42,379 nt of DNA. Source: Bifidobacterium sp. Its GTDB lineage: Bacteria; Actinomycetota; Actinomycetes; Actinomycetales; Bifidobacteriaceae. The position numbers and the translations under genes were made by a program. The notes under the pieces were generated by a model, which made no database searches, was not told where the DNA came from, and saw nothing but the letters and a program-made list of their open reading frames with translations. Location: NCBI RefSeq assembly GCF_022640935.1, contig NZ_JALCCV010000019.1:1-42379 (forward strand). Direction: 5' to 3'. The stretch's first letter is position 1, and the number at the start of each line of letters is the position of its first letter. This document shows, in pieces, positions 27,005 to 36,176 of this stretch.

Positions 27005-28138
27005 TCAACTGTTATCGGCCTCTTCGGCCGCTTCGCGCCGCTGCTCATGCCGCCAGCGGATGCCCGCGTCGATAAACCCGTCGATGTCGCCATCGAAAAC
27101 CGCCTGAGTCTGCGAAGTCTCATAGCCAGTGCGCAAGTCTTTGACCATCTGATACGGATGCAGCACGTATGAGCGCATCTGATCGCCCCAACTGGCCTTG
27201 ATATCGCCGGCGAGCTCTTTCTTCTTCTGTGCCTCGGCCTCATGGCGCATGACCAGCAGCCGGGACTGAAGCACGGCCATCGCAGCCGCGCGGTTCTGGA
27301 TCTGGCTGCGCTCGTCCTGCATAGTCACCACGGTGTTCGTGGGCAAGTGGGTGATGCGTACCGCCGAATACGTCGTGTTCACGCCTTGGCCGCCGGGACC
27401 GGAAGAGCAGTAGGTGTCCACGCGGATGTCGGAATCCGGGATGTCGATGTGATCAGTCTCCTCGACCAGCGGCACCACTTCGACCGCGGCGAAGCTCGTC
27501 TGGCGGCGGCCCTGATTGTCGAAAGGCGAGATGCGCACCAGCCGGTGCGTACCGCCCTCGACCGAAAGCCGGCCGTAAGCATAGGGCGCATTGACCTGGA
27601 AGGTCGCGGACTTGATGCCGGCCTCCTCCGCGTACGAGGTGTCCATGACCTTCGCCTTGTAGCCGTCGCGCTCGGCCCAGCGCAGGTACATGCGCAGCAG
27701 CATCTGCGCGAAGTCGGCCGCATCCACGCCGCCTGCCCCCGATCGGATCGTCACAACCGCCGAACGCGCGTCGTATTCGCCATCGAGCAGAGTCTGGATC
27801 TCCATCTCATCGAGATCCTTCTGAATCGCGTCCACCTCTGAGCGGGCTTCGCCCAATGAATCGGCGTCCGTCTCCTCCTGTCCGAGTTCGAAGAGGGTTT
27901 CGGCGTCGTCGAGCCGGCCTTCCAAGGATTCGAGCTTCCTGAGCTGCGCTTGGGACGCTGAGAGCTGGCTCGTCACCTTTTGCGCGTTCTCCTGGTCGTC
28001 CCATAGACCGGGTTCAGCCGCTTGCTGCTCGAGATCTGCGATCTCGGACTTGAGGCGTCCAACATTCAGCGCCTTGGCGATGGACTCGTATTTGGTCCGA
28101 GCCTCGCCGATCGCTTGGGAAAAATCAAAATCTGCCAT
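27005..28138 (-). CDS. prfB: Peptide chain release factor 2
   Basis: A 377-residue class I release factor reading UAA and UGA. The stop-codon tripeptide SPF ([15 protein letters not shown]) and the catalytic GGQ loop ([17 protein letters not shown]) are both present. The frame is continuous from the N-terminus, so the autoregulatory +1 frameshift of many prfB genes is absent here. ATG 28138 gives [10 protein letters not shown], the usual actinobacterial start; the open frame begins four codons earlier with no better ribosome-binding site. It heads the cluster with ftsE, ftsX, the hydrolase and smpB. Confidence 0.95.
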   Translation of the reverse strand: MADFDFSQAIGEARTKYESIAKALNVGRLKSEIADLEQQAAEPGLWDDQENAQKVTSQLSASQAQLRKLESLEGRLDDAETLFELGQEETDADSLGEARSEVDAIQKDLDEMEIQTLLDGEYDARSAVVTIRSGAGGVDAADFAQMLLRMYLRWAERDGYKAKVMDTSYAEEAGIKSATFQVNAPYAYGRLSVEGGTHRLVRISPFDNQGRRQTSFAAVEVVPLVEETDHIDIPDSDIRVDTYCSSGPGGQGVNTTYSAVRITHLPTNTVVTMQDERSQIQNRAAAMAVLQSRLLVMRHEAEAQKKKELAGDIKASWGDQMRSYVLHPYQMVKDLRTGYETSQTQAVFDGDIDGFIDAGIRWRHEQRREAAEEADNS

Positions 28139-28333
28139 TGTTACCACCATACATAGGTATTATCTGAACACTATCGTCGTCGGCCCCGCGTCGACAGGGC
28201 CTGCACAAACAGACCCGCATGGGCACCGACCCGGCAAACCCCGCTTCGCCCTGCATCGCTCCGGGCCGCGAACCTGCCCGGGATCTGTTCAGAGCATGGT
28301 GTCACACACCGGAATCATGCCGAAACCACCATG

Positions 28334-28465
28334 TCAAAAACCGGCGTAGATCGCAGGGATCACCATCGCGAGCAGCATCGCTGCAGCAAGCACGATGCAC
28401 ACCGCGCGCACCACAATGCGCCGACGGTTCTCGCGCCGCAACCGTTCATCGCGTTCCCTGCCCAT
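28334..28465 (-). CDS. Small membrane protein, 43 residues
   Basis: ATG 28465 opens a 43-codon frame: a strongly basic start (GRERDERLRRENRRR) followed by one hydrophobic helix, about residues 17-40 (VVRAVCIVLAAAMLLAMVIP), and the end YAGF. An in-frame TGA lies six codons upstream, and GGAG is 5 bases before the ATG, so the start is well defined. The basic-then-hydrophobic pattern predicts an N-in single-pass membrane protein. It sits 195 bases upstream of prfB on the same strand. I do not recognise a family. Confidence 0.6.
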   Translation of the reverse strand: MGRERDERLRRENRRRIVVRAVCIVLAAAMLLAMVIPAIYAGF

Positions 28466-28666
28466 GGGTCTCCACTGTACTCAGGCGGGCGTACGAGCTT
28501 GCGCAATCGGTGAGGCGCAGTTGCCACACGAAACTCGACAGCGTGCCATGAGACGAACGCCCAGCCGGTTCTGTTGTATCGTGTGAGGTGATTGCCGGAC
28601 GGCGAGAACGCATCACCATACCGGCACGGCAGACATGGCGAAGAACCGAATGAAAGAGGAGCGCAC

Positions 28667-29656
28667 ATGAGCGACGAACGCACTGCATGGGGCTGGGGGC
28701 TGGCCTCGGTTGACGAGGCCGAAACCATCTTGGACGTCTGGTACCCCACGTTGCACTTGGGAGACGCGCCGCGCGAGGCACCGCGGCCGAGGCACGGATT
28801 CGATGGCGTATCGCACGAAGAGCCGGATGCTCGAGGCGTGAGGCGCATCCCCGTGTTCACGGTTTCGCAGCTCGACGGCGAGATCACCGACGCGGCCGAC
28901 GCCTACTTGCGCTTGCATTTGCTGAGCATGCGGCTCGCCAAGCCGAATACGCTGAATCTCGATGGCATCTTCGCCAAGCTGACCAATGTGGTGTGGACGA
29001 ATTACGGGCCGTTCGCCGTCGAAACCTTTGCCCAGCGCAAGCTTGAGGTGGAAACGGCAATGCTGCGGGCGAATCCAGGCGTCCCGCAGGCGGGCGTCAA
29101 TGTGCTTTCGATCGACAAGTTCCCGCGCATGGTCGATTACGTCGTGCCCACCGGCGTGCGCATCGGCGACGCCGACCGCGTGCGGCTGGGAGCCTACTTG
29201 GCGCAGGGCACCACAGTGATGCACGCTGGCTTCGTGAACTACAACGCCGGCACATTGGGCACATCCATGGTCGAGGGCCGCATCTCGCAGGGCGTCGTCG
29301 TAGGCAACGGCTCCGACATCGGCGGCGGAGCCTCGACCATGGGCACGTTGTCAGGCGGCGGCAAGCTGCGCAATTCGATCGGCGAGCATAGCCTGGTCGG
29401 CGCGAACGCCGGCATCGGCATCTCGCTCGGCGACAACTGCGTGGTGGAGGCCGGCCTCTACATAACCGCCGGCACCAAGATCACCGTCGTCGACAAGGCC
29501 AAAAAGGCCGCAGGAGAGCCTTTCGACGTGGTCAAGGGCGCGGACTTGTCCGGCAAGGACAATCTGCTGTTCATCCGCAATTCGATCACCGGCGGCATCG
29601 AAGCCCGCCAGCGCAAAACCGGCATCGAACTCAACGCCGCGCTGCACAAAAACTAG
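28667..29656 (+). CDS. dapD: Tetrahydrodipicolinate N-succinyltransferase
   Basis: A 329-residue enzyme of the lysine/diaminopimelate pathway, transferring succinyl from succinyl-CoA to tetrahydrodipicolinate. It is of the actinobacterial DapD type, with an N-terminal domain ([19 protein letters not shown]) and a left-handed beta-helix of hexapeptide repeats ([40 protein letters not shown]). [21 protein letters not shown] is the conserved CoA-side stretch. ATG 28667 follows AAAGAGGAG; the frame opens 25 codons earlier without support. It is a single gene, convergent with gltA. Confidence 0.93.
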   Translation: MSDERTAWGWGLASVDEAETILDVWYPTLHLGDAPREAPRPRHGFDGVSHEEPDARGVRRIPVFTVSQLDGEITDAADAYLRLHLLSMRLAKPNTLNLDGIFAKLTNVVWTNYGPFAVETFAQRKLEVETAMLRANPGVPQAGVNVLSIDKFPRMVDYVVPTGVRIGDADRVRLGAYLAQGTTVMHAGFVNYNAGTLGTSMVEGRISQGVVVGNGSDIGGGASTMGTLSGGGKLRNSIGEHSLVGANAGIGISLGDNCVVEAGLYITAGTKITVVDKAKKAAGEPFDVVKGADLSGKDNLLFIRNSITGGIEARQRKTGIELNAALHKN

Positions 29657-29767
29657 GCCGCTCAGGTCCGGTCAACGAGGCCTTAGCGTCTCCCTACTTC
29701 TCATGCCGGCCATCTCAAACGCCCAGCGTCCGTTTCGCGCCACTGGCCAAGTGCTGATGGAACAAAA

Positions 29768-29782
29768 GCTCCGCTAACGAGC
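29768..29782 (-). terminator. Weak terminator candidate after gltA
   Basis: On the minus strand GCTC-7-GAGC is followed by TTTTGTT, about 30 bases after the gltA stop. The stem is only four pairs, so it is marginal. The same gap also has two related copies of CAGCGTCCGT (near 29722 and 29788). Confidence 0.3.
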
Positions 29783-29811
29783 GCTCAGCGTCCGTGTTGT
29801 GCCACGCAGCG

Positions 29812-31104
29812 TTACCGTTGACTCATTGGGACGTAATCGCGCTCGGCCTCGCCAGTGTAGACTTGGCGCGGGCGGCCGATCTTGGTTTCGGGGTCGGTGC
29901 GCATCTCGCGGTATTGCGCAATCCAGCCGGGGATGCGGCCTAGGGCGAACAGCGTGGTGAACATGGCAGGGTCGAAGCCGATCGCGCGGTAGATCAGGCC
30001 TGTGTAGAAATCGACGTTCGGGTAGAGGTGCCGGGAGACGAAATAGTCGTCGTTGAGCGCGATATCCTCGAGCTCGGTCGCCACGTCGAACAGTGCGCGC
30101 TCCTCTTGGGAGAGCTTGAGCGTGTCCTCGCGTTCGAGCAGCTGTTCAAGATACTGCCGCGCGATGGCGGCCCGAGGATCGTATGATTTGTAGACACGGT
30201 GGCCAAGCCCCGAGATGCGACGGCCCTCGCCTTTGCAGCTCTCGACGAACTCCTTGACGCCCATGCCGCTGTCGCGGATGGCCTTGAGCTGGCGCAGCAC
30301 GGCCTCGTTCGCGCCACCATGCAGCGGTCCGGAGAGCGCGTTGATGCCTGCTGCGATCGAGGAATACAGGTTCGCCTGGGCGCTGCCGGCGATGCGCACC
30401 ACGGAAGTCGAACAGTTCTGCTCATGGTCGGCGTGGATGATGAGCAGCCGGCCCAGCGCATGCACGTACAGCGGATCGGATTCGAAAGGCTCATACGGCA
30501 CCGCGAAGCACATGCGCAGGAAATCGTCGACGTAGCCGCGCGAGTAATCCGGGTAGAGCATCGGCTCATCGCGCCGACGGCGGAAGATATAGCTCACGAT
30601 CGTGCGCACCTTGGCCATGATGATGGTGGCAGCCTCGTCCAGCTGGTCGGAATCATTGGGATCAGTCGTGTCTGGATAAAAAGTGGCCAGCGCATTCACC
30701 GCCGAGGCGAGCACGCTCATCGGATGGGCCGTGCGTGGGAAGGATCCCAGGAAAGTGCGGAAATCCTCCCCCACCATCGTGCGATGGTTCACAGCAGAAC
30801 TGAATTTTTCGTATTGCTCCTGCGTTGGCAGTTCGCCGAAACGCAGCAGCCATGCGACTTCCAGAAAATCCGATTGATCGCACAGCTGTTCGATGGGGTA
30901 ACCGCGATAGCGCAGAATCGAATTATTGCCGTCGATGTAGGTGATCTTCGATTCGCACTGCGCAGTGGTCAGGAAGCCCGGATCAAGCGTCACCCAGCCG
31001 TCGTTGCGCAAATCGGAGACAATGATGCCATCAGGGCCTGCCGTGGCCTTGACTACAGGCAGCGTGAATTTGTTCGTGTCGACATCCAGTTCGGCCTTGG
31101 TCAT
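29812..31104 (-). CDS. gltA: Citrate synthase
   Basis: A 430-residue type I/II citrate synthase that condenses oxaloacetate and acetyl-CoA. The three catalytic residues are visible in context: His of SGPLHGGANEAV, His of GLGHRVYKSYDPRA and Asp of NVDFYTGLIY. The open frame starts at TTG 31110, but ATG 31104 is preferred because AAAGGGGA lies 7 bases before it and only one base before TTG. Bifidobacteria have an incomplete citric-acid cycle, so the likely role is glutamate synthesis. It lies between dapD (convergent) and map. Confidence 0.95.
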   Translation of the reverse strand: MTKAELDVDTNKFTLPVVKATAGPDGIIVSDLRNDGWVTLDPGFLTTAQCESKITYIDGNNSILRYRGYPIEQLCDQSDFLEVAWLLRFGELPTQEQYEKFSSAVNHRTMVGEDFRTFLGSFPRTAHPMSVLASAVNALATFYPDTTDPNDSDQLDEAATIIMAKVRTIVSYIFRRRRDEPMLYPDYSRGYVDDFLRMCFAVPYEPFESDPLYVHALGRLLIIHADHEQNCSTSVVRIAGSAQANLYSSIAAGINALSGPLHGGANEAVLRQLKAIRDSGMGVKEFVESCKGEGRRISGLGHRVYKSYDPRAAIARQYLEQLLEREDTLKLSQEERALFDVATELEDIALNDDYFVSRHLYPNVDFYTGLIYRAIGFDPAMFTTLFALGRIPGWIAQYREMRTDPETKIGRPRQVYTGEAERDYVPMSQR

Positions 31105-31273
31105 CGACAATCCCCTTTCGCTTCGTCATCCAGCCGTTTGCGCCATGGCCGGGCGGATGATGGCATTCGTCGAACAGTCGGCGCGCCGCCGCTCCACCGG
31201 CATTGGAACCCGCATATGCAGGTGCTGGAATGGCTCATCGTAACAGAGGGAAGCGCACGCAGCCGTAACATGA

Positions 31274-32050
31274 TCAGTCGCGCGTGGTGAGGATGACCGG
31301 GCCATGCCCGGTTATCGCGATCGTGTGCTCGGTGTGCGCGCCGCGCGAGCCGTCCGCCGAACGCAGCGTCCAGCCGTCTTTGGGATCCTGGTAGATTTCG
31401 TCAGTGGTTTTGAGGAACCAAGGCTCGATGGCGATGACCAGGCCCGGACGCAGCCGATATCCGTGGTGCGCCTTGCCGTCATTGGCCACATGGGGATCGC
31501 CGTGCATGATATGGCCGACGCCATGGCCGCCGAATTCGAGGTTGATCGGATAGCCTTGCGAGCGCGCGACATCGCCGATCGCACTGGAGACATCACCTAG
31601 GCGATTGCCCGGCTGCGCCTGCGCGATGCCGGCTTCGAGCGCATCCTCGGTGCATTTGATCAGCCGCAGGTCTTCCGGATCGACCTTGTTGCCGACTACG
31701 AAACTGATGGCTGAGTCGCCGACCCAGCCGTCCACGCTGATCGCAAGATCAAGCGAAACCAAGTCGCCGTCTTTAAGGTTGTAGTCGTAGGGCACGCCGT
31801 GCAGCACGGCATCATTCACCGAGATGCAGATGTAATGGGCGAAGGGGCCGGTGCCGAAATCAGGCGCATAATCGACGTAGCAGGATTCGGCGCCCTTGCG
31901 GTCGGCGATGCGCTTGGCGACGAATTCATCGATCTCCAAGAGGTTCGTGCCGACTTTCGCCATGGCTTTCAGTTCTTTGAGGATGCCGCCGACGAATCGG
32001 CCGGCGGGTTTCATCGCTTCGATTTCCGCAGGTGTTTTCAGCTCTATCAT
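31274..32050 (-). CDS. map: Methionine aminopeptidase, type I
   Basis: A 258-residue metalloenzyme that removes the initiator methionine. The five metal ligands are recognisable: two Asp in GDLVSLDLAISVDGWVGDSA, His in GHGVGHIMHG, Glu in VIAIEPWF and Glu in AHTEHTIAI. The substrate-site His is in HGVPYDYNLKDG. There is no N-terminal zinc-finger extension. ATG 32050 follows GTGAGGGC. It lies 163 bases upstream of gltA on the same strand and 72 bases downstream of the DUF308 gene, so loose co-transcription is possible. Confidence 0.95.
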   Translation of the reverse strand: MIELKTPAEIEAMKPAGRFVGGILKELKAMAKVGTNLLEIDEFVAKRIADRKGAESCYVDYAPDFGTGPFAHYICISVNDAVLHGVPYDYNLKDGDLVSLDLAISVDGWVGDSAISFVVGNKVDPEDLRLIKCTEDALEAGIAQAQPGNRLGDVSSAIGDVARSQGYPINLEFGGHGVGHIMHGDPHVANDGKAHHGYRLRPGLVIAIEPWFLKTTDEIYQDPKDGWTLRSADGSRGAHTEHTIAITGHGPVILTTRD

Positions 32051-32122
32051 GCCCTCACCCTACTTCGGCTGCCCAACAACGATTGCACGCCCAATACCTT
32101 CAGCGAATCGCCGCCCGGCGAT

Positions 32123-32773
32123 TCAATTCAGTCCTCGGTTTCCCCCGGCCCTGTTCGTCATGCCGAAGGTGAAAGCGCGGATGACTGCGGAAATGCCCAG
32201 GACGACCAGCGCGACGCCTGAGAAGATCACGAGGAACACCGTCGAACTGATCGGAGAGAAAAGCACGATGATGCCTGCCACGATCGAGAGCACTGCATAG
32301 AGGATGGCCCAGCCCGGGTTCGGCGTATGCCAGGATTCGGCGATCGCCACAATGCCCTCTATCAGCCAGCCGATGCCGATGGCCATCGTCACCAGGACAG
32401 CCGTGAGCGCGCCCGAAACGGCAGCGTTCTTCAGCACCACCACGCCGCCGATGGCCAGCAGCAAGCCGACTAGGATATCCAGCACGCGCCAGCCGCTTGG
32501 CAGTCCCTGCCCTACAACGGCGCTGACGATGCGGATGACGCCGGAGACGACGAAATAGACGCCCAGCACGATAGCCATGCCGGCAAGCACATTGCGCGGC
32601 TGGAACAACGCCGCAGCCCCGAGAATGATCGCTGCAACGCCGGCCACGCCGTACAGGATGCGCACCACATTGGTCGCCTCTTTCGACAGCTGATCTTCGA
32701 TGAGCAGGAACGGGTTGATTGGCCGCTGCGGACCCGAATCCGGATTGATGTCGCTCTTGTTTGGCTCTGACAC
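32123..32773 (-). CDS. HdeD/DUF308-family membrane protein
   Basis: A 216-residue integral membrane protein. A hydrophilic N-terminus (about 40 residues, Asn/Pro/Ser-rich) is followed by six hydrophobic helices arranged as three similar hairpins, with the repeated IVSGVIRIVSA/LVVLGISAVIRA-type ends typical of DUF308/HdeD. The start is GTG 32773 with GAAGGG 8 bases upstream; the longer open frame upstream is unsupported and would put Cys- and Arg-rich sequence before the first helix. Related proteins are associated with acid resistance in enterobacteria, but that role should not be carried over here. Divergent from pepO. Confidence 0.85.
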   Translation of the reverse strand: MSEPNKSDINPDSGPQRPINPFLLIEDQLSKEATNVVRILYGVAGVAAIILGAAALFQPRNVLAGMAIVLGVYFVVSGVIRIVSAVVGQGLPSGWRVLDILVGLLLAIGGVVVLKNAAVSGALTAVLVTMAIGIGWLIEGIVAIAESWHTPNPGWAILYAVLSIVAGIIVLFSPISSTVFLVIFSGVALVVLGISAVIRAFTFGMTNRAGGNRGLN

Positions 32774-32976
32774 GGTTTTACCCTTCGTTGTAGTGATAAA
32801 GCCGACTCGACGCAATCTGCGAACGGCCTGCATTCTTGAGATTTTATGCACGCCATCTGACACTGCGGCTTCAGCATTCCGAACCCGTCTGCAGCCCGTT
32901 GCCAGGGTCCTGCTGCATCCAGCTATGGCGATTCCCGCAACACCCATATGTCATCAAACACGGATAGGGTGAGGCC

Positions 32977-35055
32977 ATGGATACAGCTATGATTTCAGGC
33001 CTAGACCCGGCTTCATTTTCCTCGGTCATCAAACCCGGCGACGATCTTTTCCGTTATGTGAACGGACCATGGATCGACACGTATCGTCTGCCTGACGATC
33101 GCTCCCGCTATGGCTCCTTCGACAAACTCGCAGAAGACGCCGAGGCGCAGATTCGAGACATTCTCGAAGATGGGCAGTGCTCGGCGGCGAAATCACAGGC
33201 ACTGTATCGCTCCTTCTGCGATACCGAAGCCATCGAAGCCGCGGGCATCACGCCGATTCAGGCGCGGCTCGACGCCATTGACGCAGCAACCGACAAACCG
33301 GGATTGGCCCGCCTGCTTGGCTCGCTCAATCCTGCGGGCGGCCCTGATCTTTTCGACGTCGGCATCTATGGGGATCCGGGGGACCCGGACACCAATATCG
33401 TCCATGTCGAGCAGTCGGGCCTAGGCCTGCCCGATGAGGCCTACTATCGCGAGGACCGGTATGCGCCGATCCGCGAACAATACGCCGTCATGGTGGCCAA
33501 ACTGCTGCTGCTGGCCGGCTGCGGCGATACAGAAACCACGCAGGGCCAAGCCGCTCGTTTCCTTGCCGCCGAGACCCGCATAGCAGCATGCCATTGGGAC
33601 AACGTGGCCACCCGGGATTCGCAGAAAACCTACAATCCGACGGATTACGCCGCGTTGGCCGCTGCGCTCTCCCACTTCGGCATCGGCGAGTGGGCCCGAG
33701 CTTGGCAAGACGCCTATGATGCCACGCCCACGGCAAAAATCATGCCCGTAGACATAACCGCCGTGCTGCAGCGCACCATCGTGCACGAGCCGAGCTTCCT
33801 GACCGGTCTGGACGCGTTCTGGGATGCCGCCGAGTTGGAGGATCTCAAACTCTGGGCACGGGTTCATGTCCTGATCGGTTCGGCCCGGCTGCTCAGCCAC
33901 GATTTCGATCAGACGGTCTTCGATTTCTACGGCAGGGCGCTTTCCGGCGCCAAGCAGCAGCGCGATCGCTGGAAGCGCGCCGTTGCAGTCGTCAATGGCG
34001 TATCCGGTGAGGAAGTGGGGCGCGAATACGTCAAACAGCACTTCCCGGAAAGCTCCAAGAAACGCATGGAACTGCTCGTCGGCAATCTCATTGCAGCCTA
34101 TCGCGTCTCGATCACCAACAGCGACTGGCTTGGCGAGGAGACCAAGGCCAAGGCGCTGGAGAAGCTCGCGAAGTTCACGCCGAAGATCGGGTACACCAAT
34201 CACTGGCGCGACTACAGCGCCTTGGATGTGCGCGATGACGCCGGGCTGGTAGCCAACATGAGCGCGGCATCGCTGTACGAATCCGGCTTCCAGCTGTCCA
34301 AGGCCGGCAAGCCGGTCGACAAGGACGAGTGGCTCATGAACCCGCAGACGGTGAATGCCTATTACGAGCCGTCCATGAATGTCATCGTCTTCCCCGCCGC
34401 GATTTTGCAGCCGCCGTTCTTTGATCCCGATGCCGAGGATGCCGCGAATTATGGCGGCATTGGCGCGGTCATCGGCCACGAGATCGGCCACGGCTTCGAC
34501 GATCAAGGCAGCCAGTACGACGGCGACGGCAAGCTCAATGACTGGTGGACCGCGGAAGACCGCAAGAATTTCGAGGATCTCACTTCGCAACTCATCAAGC
34601 AGTATAATGCCTTCGTTCCCAGCCAGCTGGCCGCCAAGTACGCCGATGACCCGAGCAAGGCGCCTCACGTCAACGGCGCGCTGACCATCGGCGAGAACAT
34701 CGGCGATTTGAGCGGTGTGAACATCGCATTGAAAGCCTATGCTTTCGCGCTTGACGCCGCTGCCGGTCGCGACAACGACGGTTCGCATCCCGCCATCGTG
34801 CAGACCCTCGAACAGGCTCCGCAGATCGACGGGTTCACCGGCCTGCAACGCTTCTTCCTGAGCTATGCCTCTGTCTGGCGCACGACGCAGCGCGATGAGC
34901 TCGCCGAGCAGCTTCTGCAGATCGATCCGCACTCCCCGGCCGAGTTCCGCACCAACGGCATCGTGCGCAACGTCGACATGTTCTATACGGCATTCGGCGT
35001 GCATCCAGAAGACCATATGTGGCTTGCCGAAGACCAGCGTGTGCACATCTGGTAA
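32977..35055 (+). CDS. pepO: M13-family zinc endopeptidase (PepO-like)
   Basis: A 692-residue metallopeptidase of the neprilysin family. The zinc site is HEIGH (501-505) with the third ligand Glu573 in GENIGDLSG. NAYYEPSMNVIVFPAAILQPP is the substrate-binding stretch ahead of it. The N-terminal MDTAMISGLDPASFSS and KPGDDLFRYVNGPW are usual for bacterial PepO. No signal peptide or membrane anchor is seen, so it is likely cytoplasmic and acts on peptides, possibly those imported by the peptide ABC transporter in this window. ATG 32977 has GTGAGG upstream; MISG four codons later is an alternative. Confidence 0.92.
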   Translation: MDTAMISGLDPASFSSVIKPGDDLFRYVNGPWIDTYRLPDDRSRYGSFDKLAEDAEAQIRDILEDGQCSAAKSQALYRSFCDTEAIEAAGITPIQARLDAIDAATDKPGLARLLGSLNPAGGPDLFDVGIYGDPGDPDTNIVHVEQSGLGLPDEAYYREDRYAPIREQYAVMVAKLLLLAGCGDTETTQGQAARFLAAETRIAACHWDNVATRDSQKTYNPTDYAALAAALSHFGIGEWARAWQDAYDATPTAKIMPVDITAVLQRTIVHEPSFLTGLDAFWDAAELEDLKLWARVHVLIGSARLLSHDFDQTVFDFYGRALSGAKQQRDRWKRAVAVVNGVSGEEVGREYVKQHFPESSKKRMELLVGNLIAAYRVSITNSDWLGEETKAKALEKLAKFTPKIGYTNHWRDYSALDVRDDAGLVANMSAASLYESGFQLSKAGKPVDKDEWLMNPQTVNAYYEPSMNVIVFPAAILQPPFFDPDAEDAANYGGIGAVIGHEIGHGFDDQGSQYDGDGKLNDWWTAEDRKNFEDLTSQLIKQYNAFVPSQLAAKYADDPSKAPHVNGALTIGENIGDLSGVNIALKAYAFALDAAAGRDNDGSHPAIVQTLEQAPQIDGFTGLQRFFLSYASVWRTTQRDELAEQLLQIDPHSPAEFRTNGIVRNVDMFYTAFGVHPEDHMWLAEDQRVHIW

Positions 35056-35083
35056 TCGTAGCTGCTGCTAGCGGCGGCTACGA
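35056..35083. terminator. Hairpin at the pepO/ssb junction
   Basis: TCGTAGC (35056-35062) pairs with GCTACGA (35077-35083), and the inside extends with two G-T wobbles to a 12-bp stem with loop CTAG. It starts immediately after the pepO stop, between two convergent genes, and could terminate both. No T-run is present. Confidence 0.5.
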
Positions 35084-35102
35084 TGTCCGCCGCGCCTCTT
35101 GG

Positions 35103-35879
35103 CTAGAATTCAGAGCCGGCGAATTCCTCAACATTCCGGGATTCGCCGGCTTTGACGTTATCCGGCCCTGCATTCCATGGGTCTTCGCCGACGGCCGCAT
35201 TCATATTCCCGTCATTGCCTGCGGTTTCTTCACCATTCTGATTCCCGCTGCTGCGCTTTTCGCTACCTTGATTCTCGCTGCGTTGACTCCCTCCGGCTGC
35301 GAATGATTGGTCGATTCCTGGGTTACCGACTCCTTCCGCCTGTTCATATGATCTCTGCCCATTGGCTGAACCGCTTCCGCCATACGACTGTGGTGATGCG
35401 TAAGTGCCATTCGATGGTGGACGCGCATAGCCCGGCTCAGCGGATTGCTCTCTTTGACCGGCATGCTGCTGATTGGTCGTTTGCCCCGGCAACTGACCTG
35501 GTGATTGAGCACGGCGTGAAATCTGCCGTTGGAAGGTGTCGACGCCGCGCGTCAAATCGTGTCCTACCGCGCTGGCCTCGATGACGATGCGGCTGCGGTT
35601 GTTCCCATCCTGCTGCCATTCCTCGGTGTTCAGCAGCCCGGTGACGATGACCGGGTCCCCCTTGCGCACCGAGGCGAGGATATTCACTGCAAGCGCACGG
35701 AACGCTTTGATCGTGATCCAAGTCGTCGGGTGCTCCTTCCACTCGCCGCTGGCGGCATGAAAGGAGCTGCGTGTCGAGCCCACACGAAACGAGCAGGCTC
35801 CAGGCCCTCCCTCACGACCGAAACTGATCGGGTCGGCGCCGACGAAGCCGGTAATGGTGATTGTCCCTTGCTGTGCCAT
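35103..35879 (-). CDS. ssb: Single-stranded DNA-binding protein (second-type, long tail)
   Basis: A 258-residue SSB. The OB-fold covers about 1-110, with TITGFVGADPISF, STRSSFHAASGEWKEHPTTWITIKAF, ALAVNILASVRKGDPVIVTGLL and NRSRIVIEASAVGHDL. The remaining 145 residues are a disordered Gln/Gly/Ser/Asn-rich linker. The tip reads VEEFAGSEF; it keeps acidic residues and a terminal Phe but is not the classical DDDIPF tip. It is not next to rpsF/rpsR, so it is probably a paralogue of the ribosomal-operon SSB. ATG 35879 has GGAGGCATT upstream; the open frame extends 30 codons further without support. Three DnaA-box-like sites lie about 200 bases upstream. Confidence 0.9.
   Translation of the reverse strand: MAQQGTITITGFVGADPISFGREGGPGACSFRVGSTRSSFHAASGEWKEHPTTWITIKAFRALAVNILASVRKGDPVIVTGLLNTEEWQQDGNNRSRIVIEASAVGHDLTRGVDTFQRQISRRAQSPGQLPGQTTNQQHAGQREQSAEPGYARPPSNGTYASPQSYGGSGSANGQRSYEQAEGVGNPGIDQSFAAGGSQRSENQGSEKRSSGNQNGEETAGNDGNMNAAVGEDPWNAGPDNVKAGESRNVEEFAGSEF
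35115..35150. repeat. 10-bp perfect inverted repeat in the 3' end of ssb
   Basis: GCCGGCGAAT (35115-35124) and ATTCGCCGGC (35141-35150) are exact reverse complements around 16 bases. They encode the final residues of SSB and could also act as a hairpin at the end of either convergent transcript. Confidence 0.5.
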
Positions 35880-36006
35880 AATGCCTCCATTCGTTGTTGG
35901 ACCGAAGGAACCACGGCGCGCGATGCCCGTCATAATGGGGAGAAACGTGGAAGGCGACAGCGATGTCAACCAACATCGGCCATGCCATGATTCCCTCGGT
36001 GATCCA

Positions 36007-36036
36007 ACTATGCAGGATGCCCGAAAATCGACGCAA
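36007..36036 (-). promoter_or_regulatory. Possible ssb promoter
   Basis: On the minus strand TTGCGT (36036-36031) and CATAGT (36012-36007) are separated by 18 bases, about 130 bases upstream of the ssb ATG. The DnaA-box-like cluster lies just upstream of it. Confidence 0.3.
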
Positions 36037-36079
36037 CCGAAAACGGATCCTGTGGTCGAAGGGTACGCGTTCGGCGTGT

Positions 36080-36115
36080 TGTGGATAGCGTGTGGATAAA
36101 CACGAGTTGTTCACA
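36080..36115. promoter_or_regulatory. Cluster of three DnaA-box-like sites
   Basis: TGTGGATAG (36080-36088), TGTGGATAA (36091-36099, an exact TTATCCACA box on the other strand) and TTGTTCACA (36107-36115, 8 of 9 to the actinobacterial TTGTCCACA) fall within 36 bases. The first two start 11 bases apart, one helical turn. They lie in the gap between ssb and the 3-hydroxyacyl-CoA dehydrogenase gene, upstream of ssb. Confidence 0.55.
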
Positions 36116-36176
36116 CGGCAAAAAGCGAAGGGCCCCAATAGCCCGGGCGAATCGGTATTCTGCGACGACTCTTCAC

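Noticed and set aside
27005..28138. Programmed frameshift in prfB
   Set aside because: The frame is continuous through the N-terminal region and no in-frame stop is present.
28139..28333. tRNA or other structural RNA upstream of prfB
   Set aside because: No T-loop, anticodon arm or acceptor stem could be folded by eye.
28360..28887. 175-codon minus-strand frame across the dapD start
   Set aside because: It overlaps the dapD 5' end in antisense and the small membrane protein frame, which has a better-defined start.
33421..35046. 541-codon minus-strand open frame
   Set aside because: It lies exactly opposite pepO, whose motifs are intact. High-GC codon use leaves long open antisense frames; the product has no family features.
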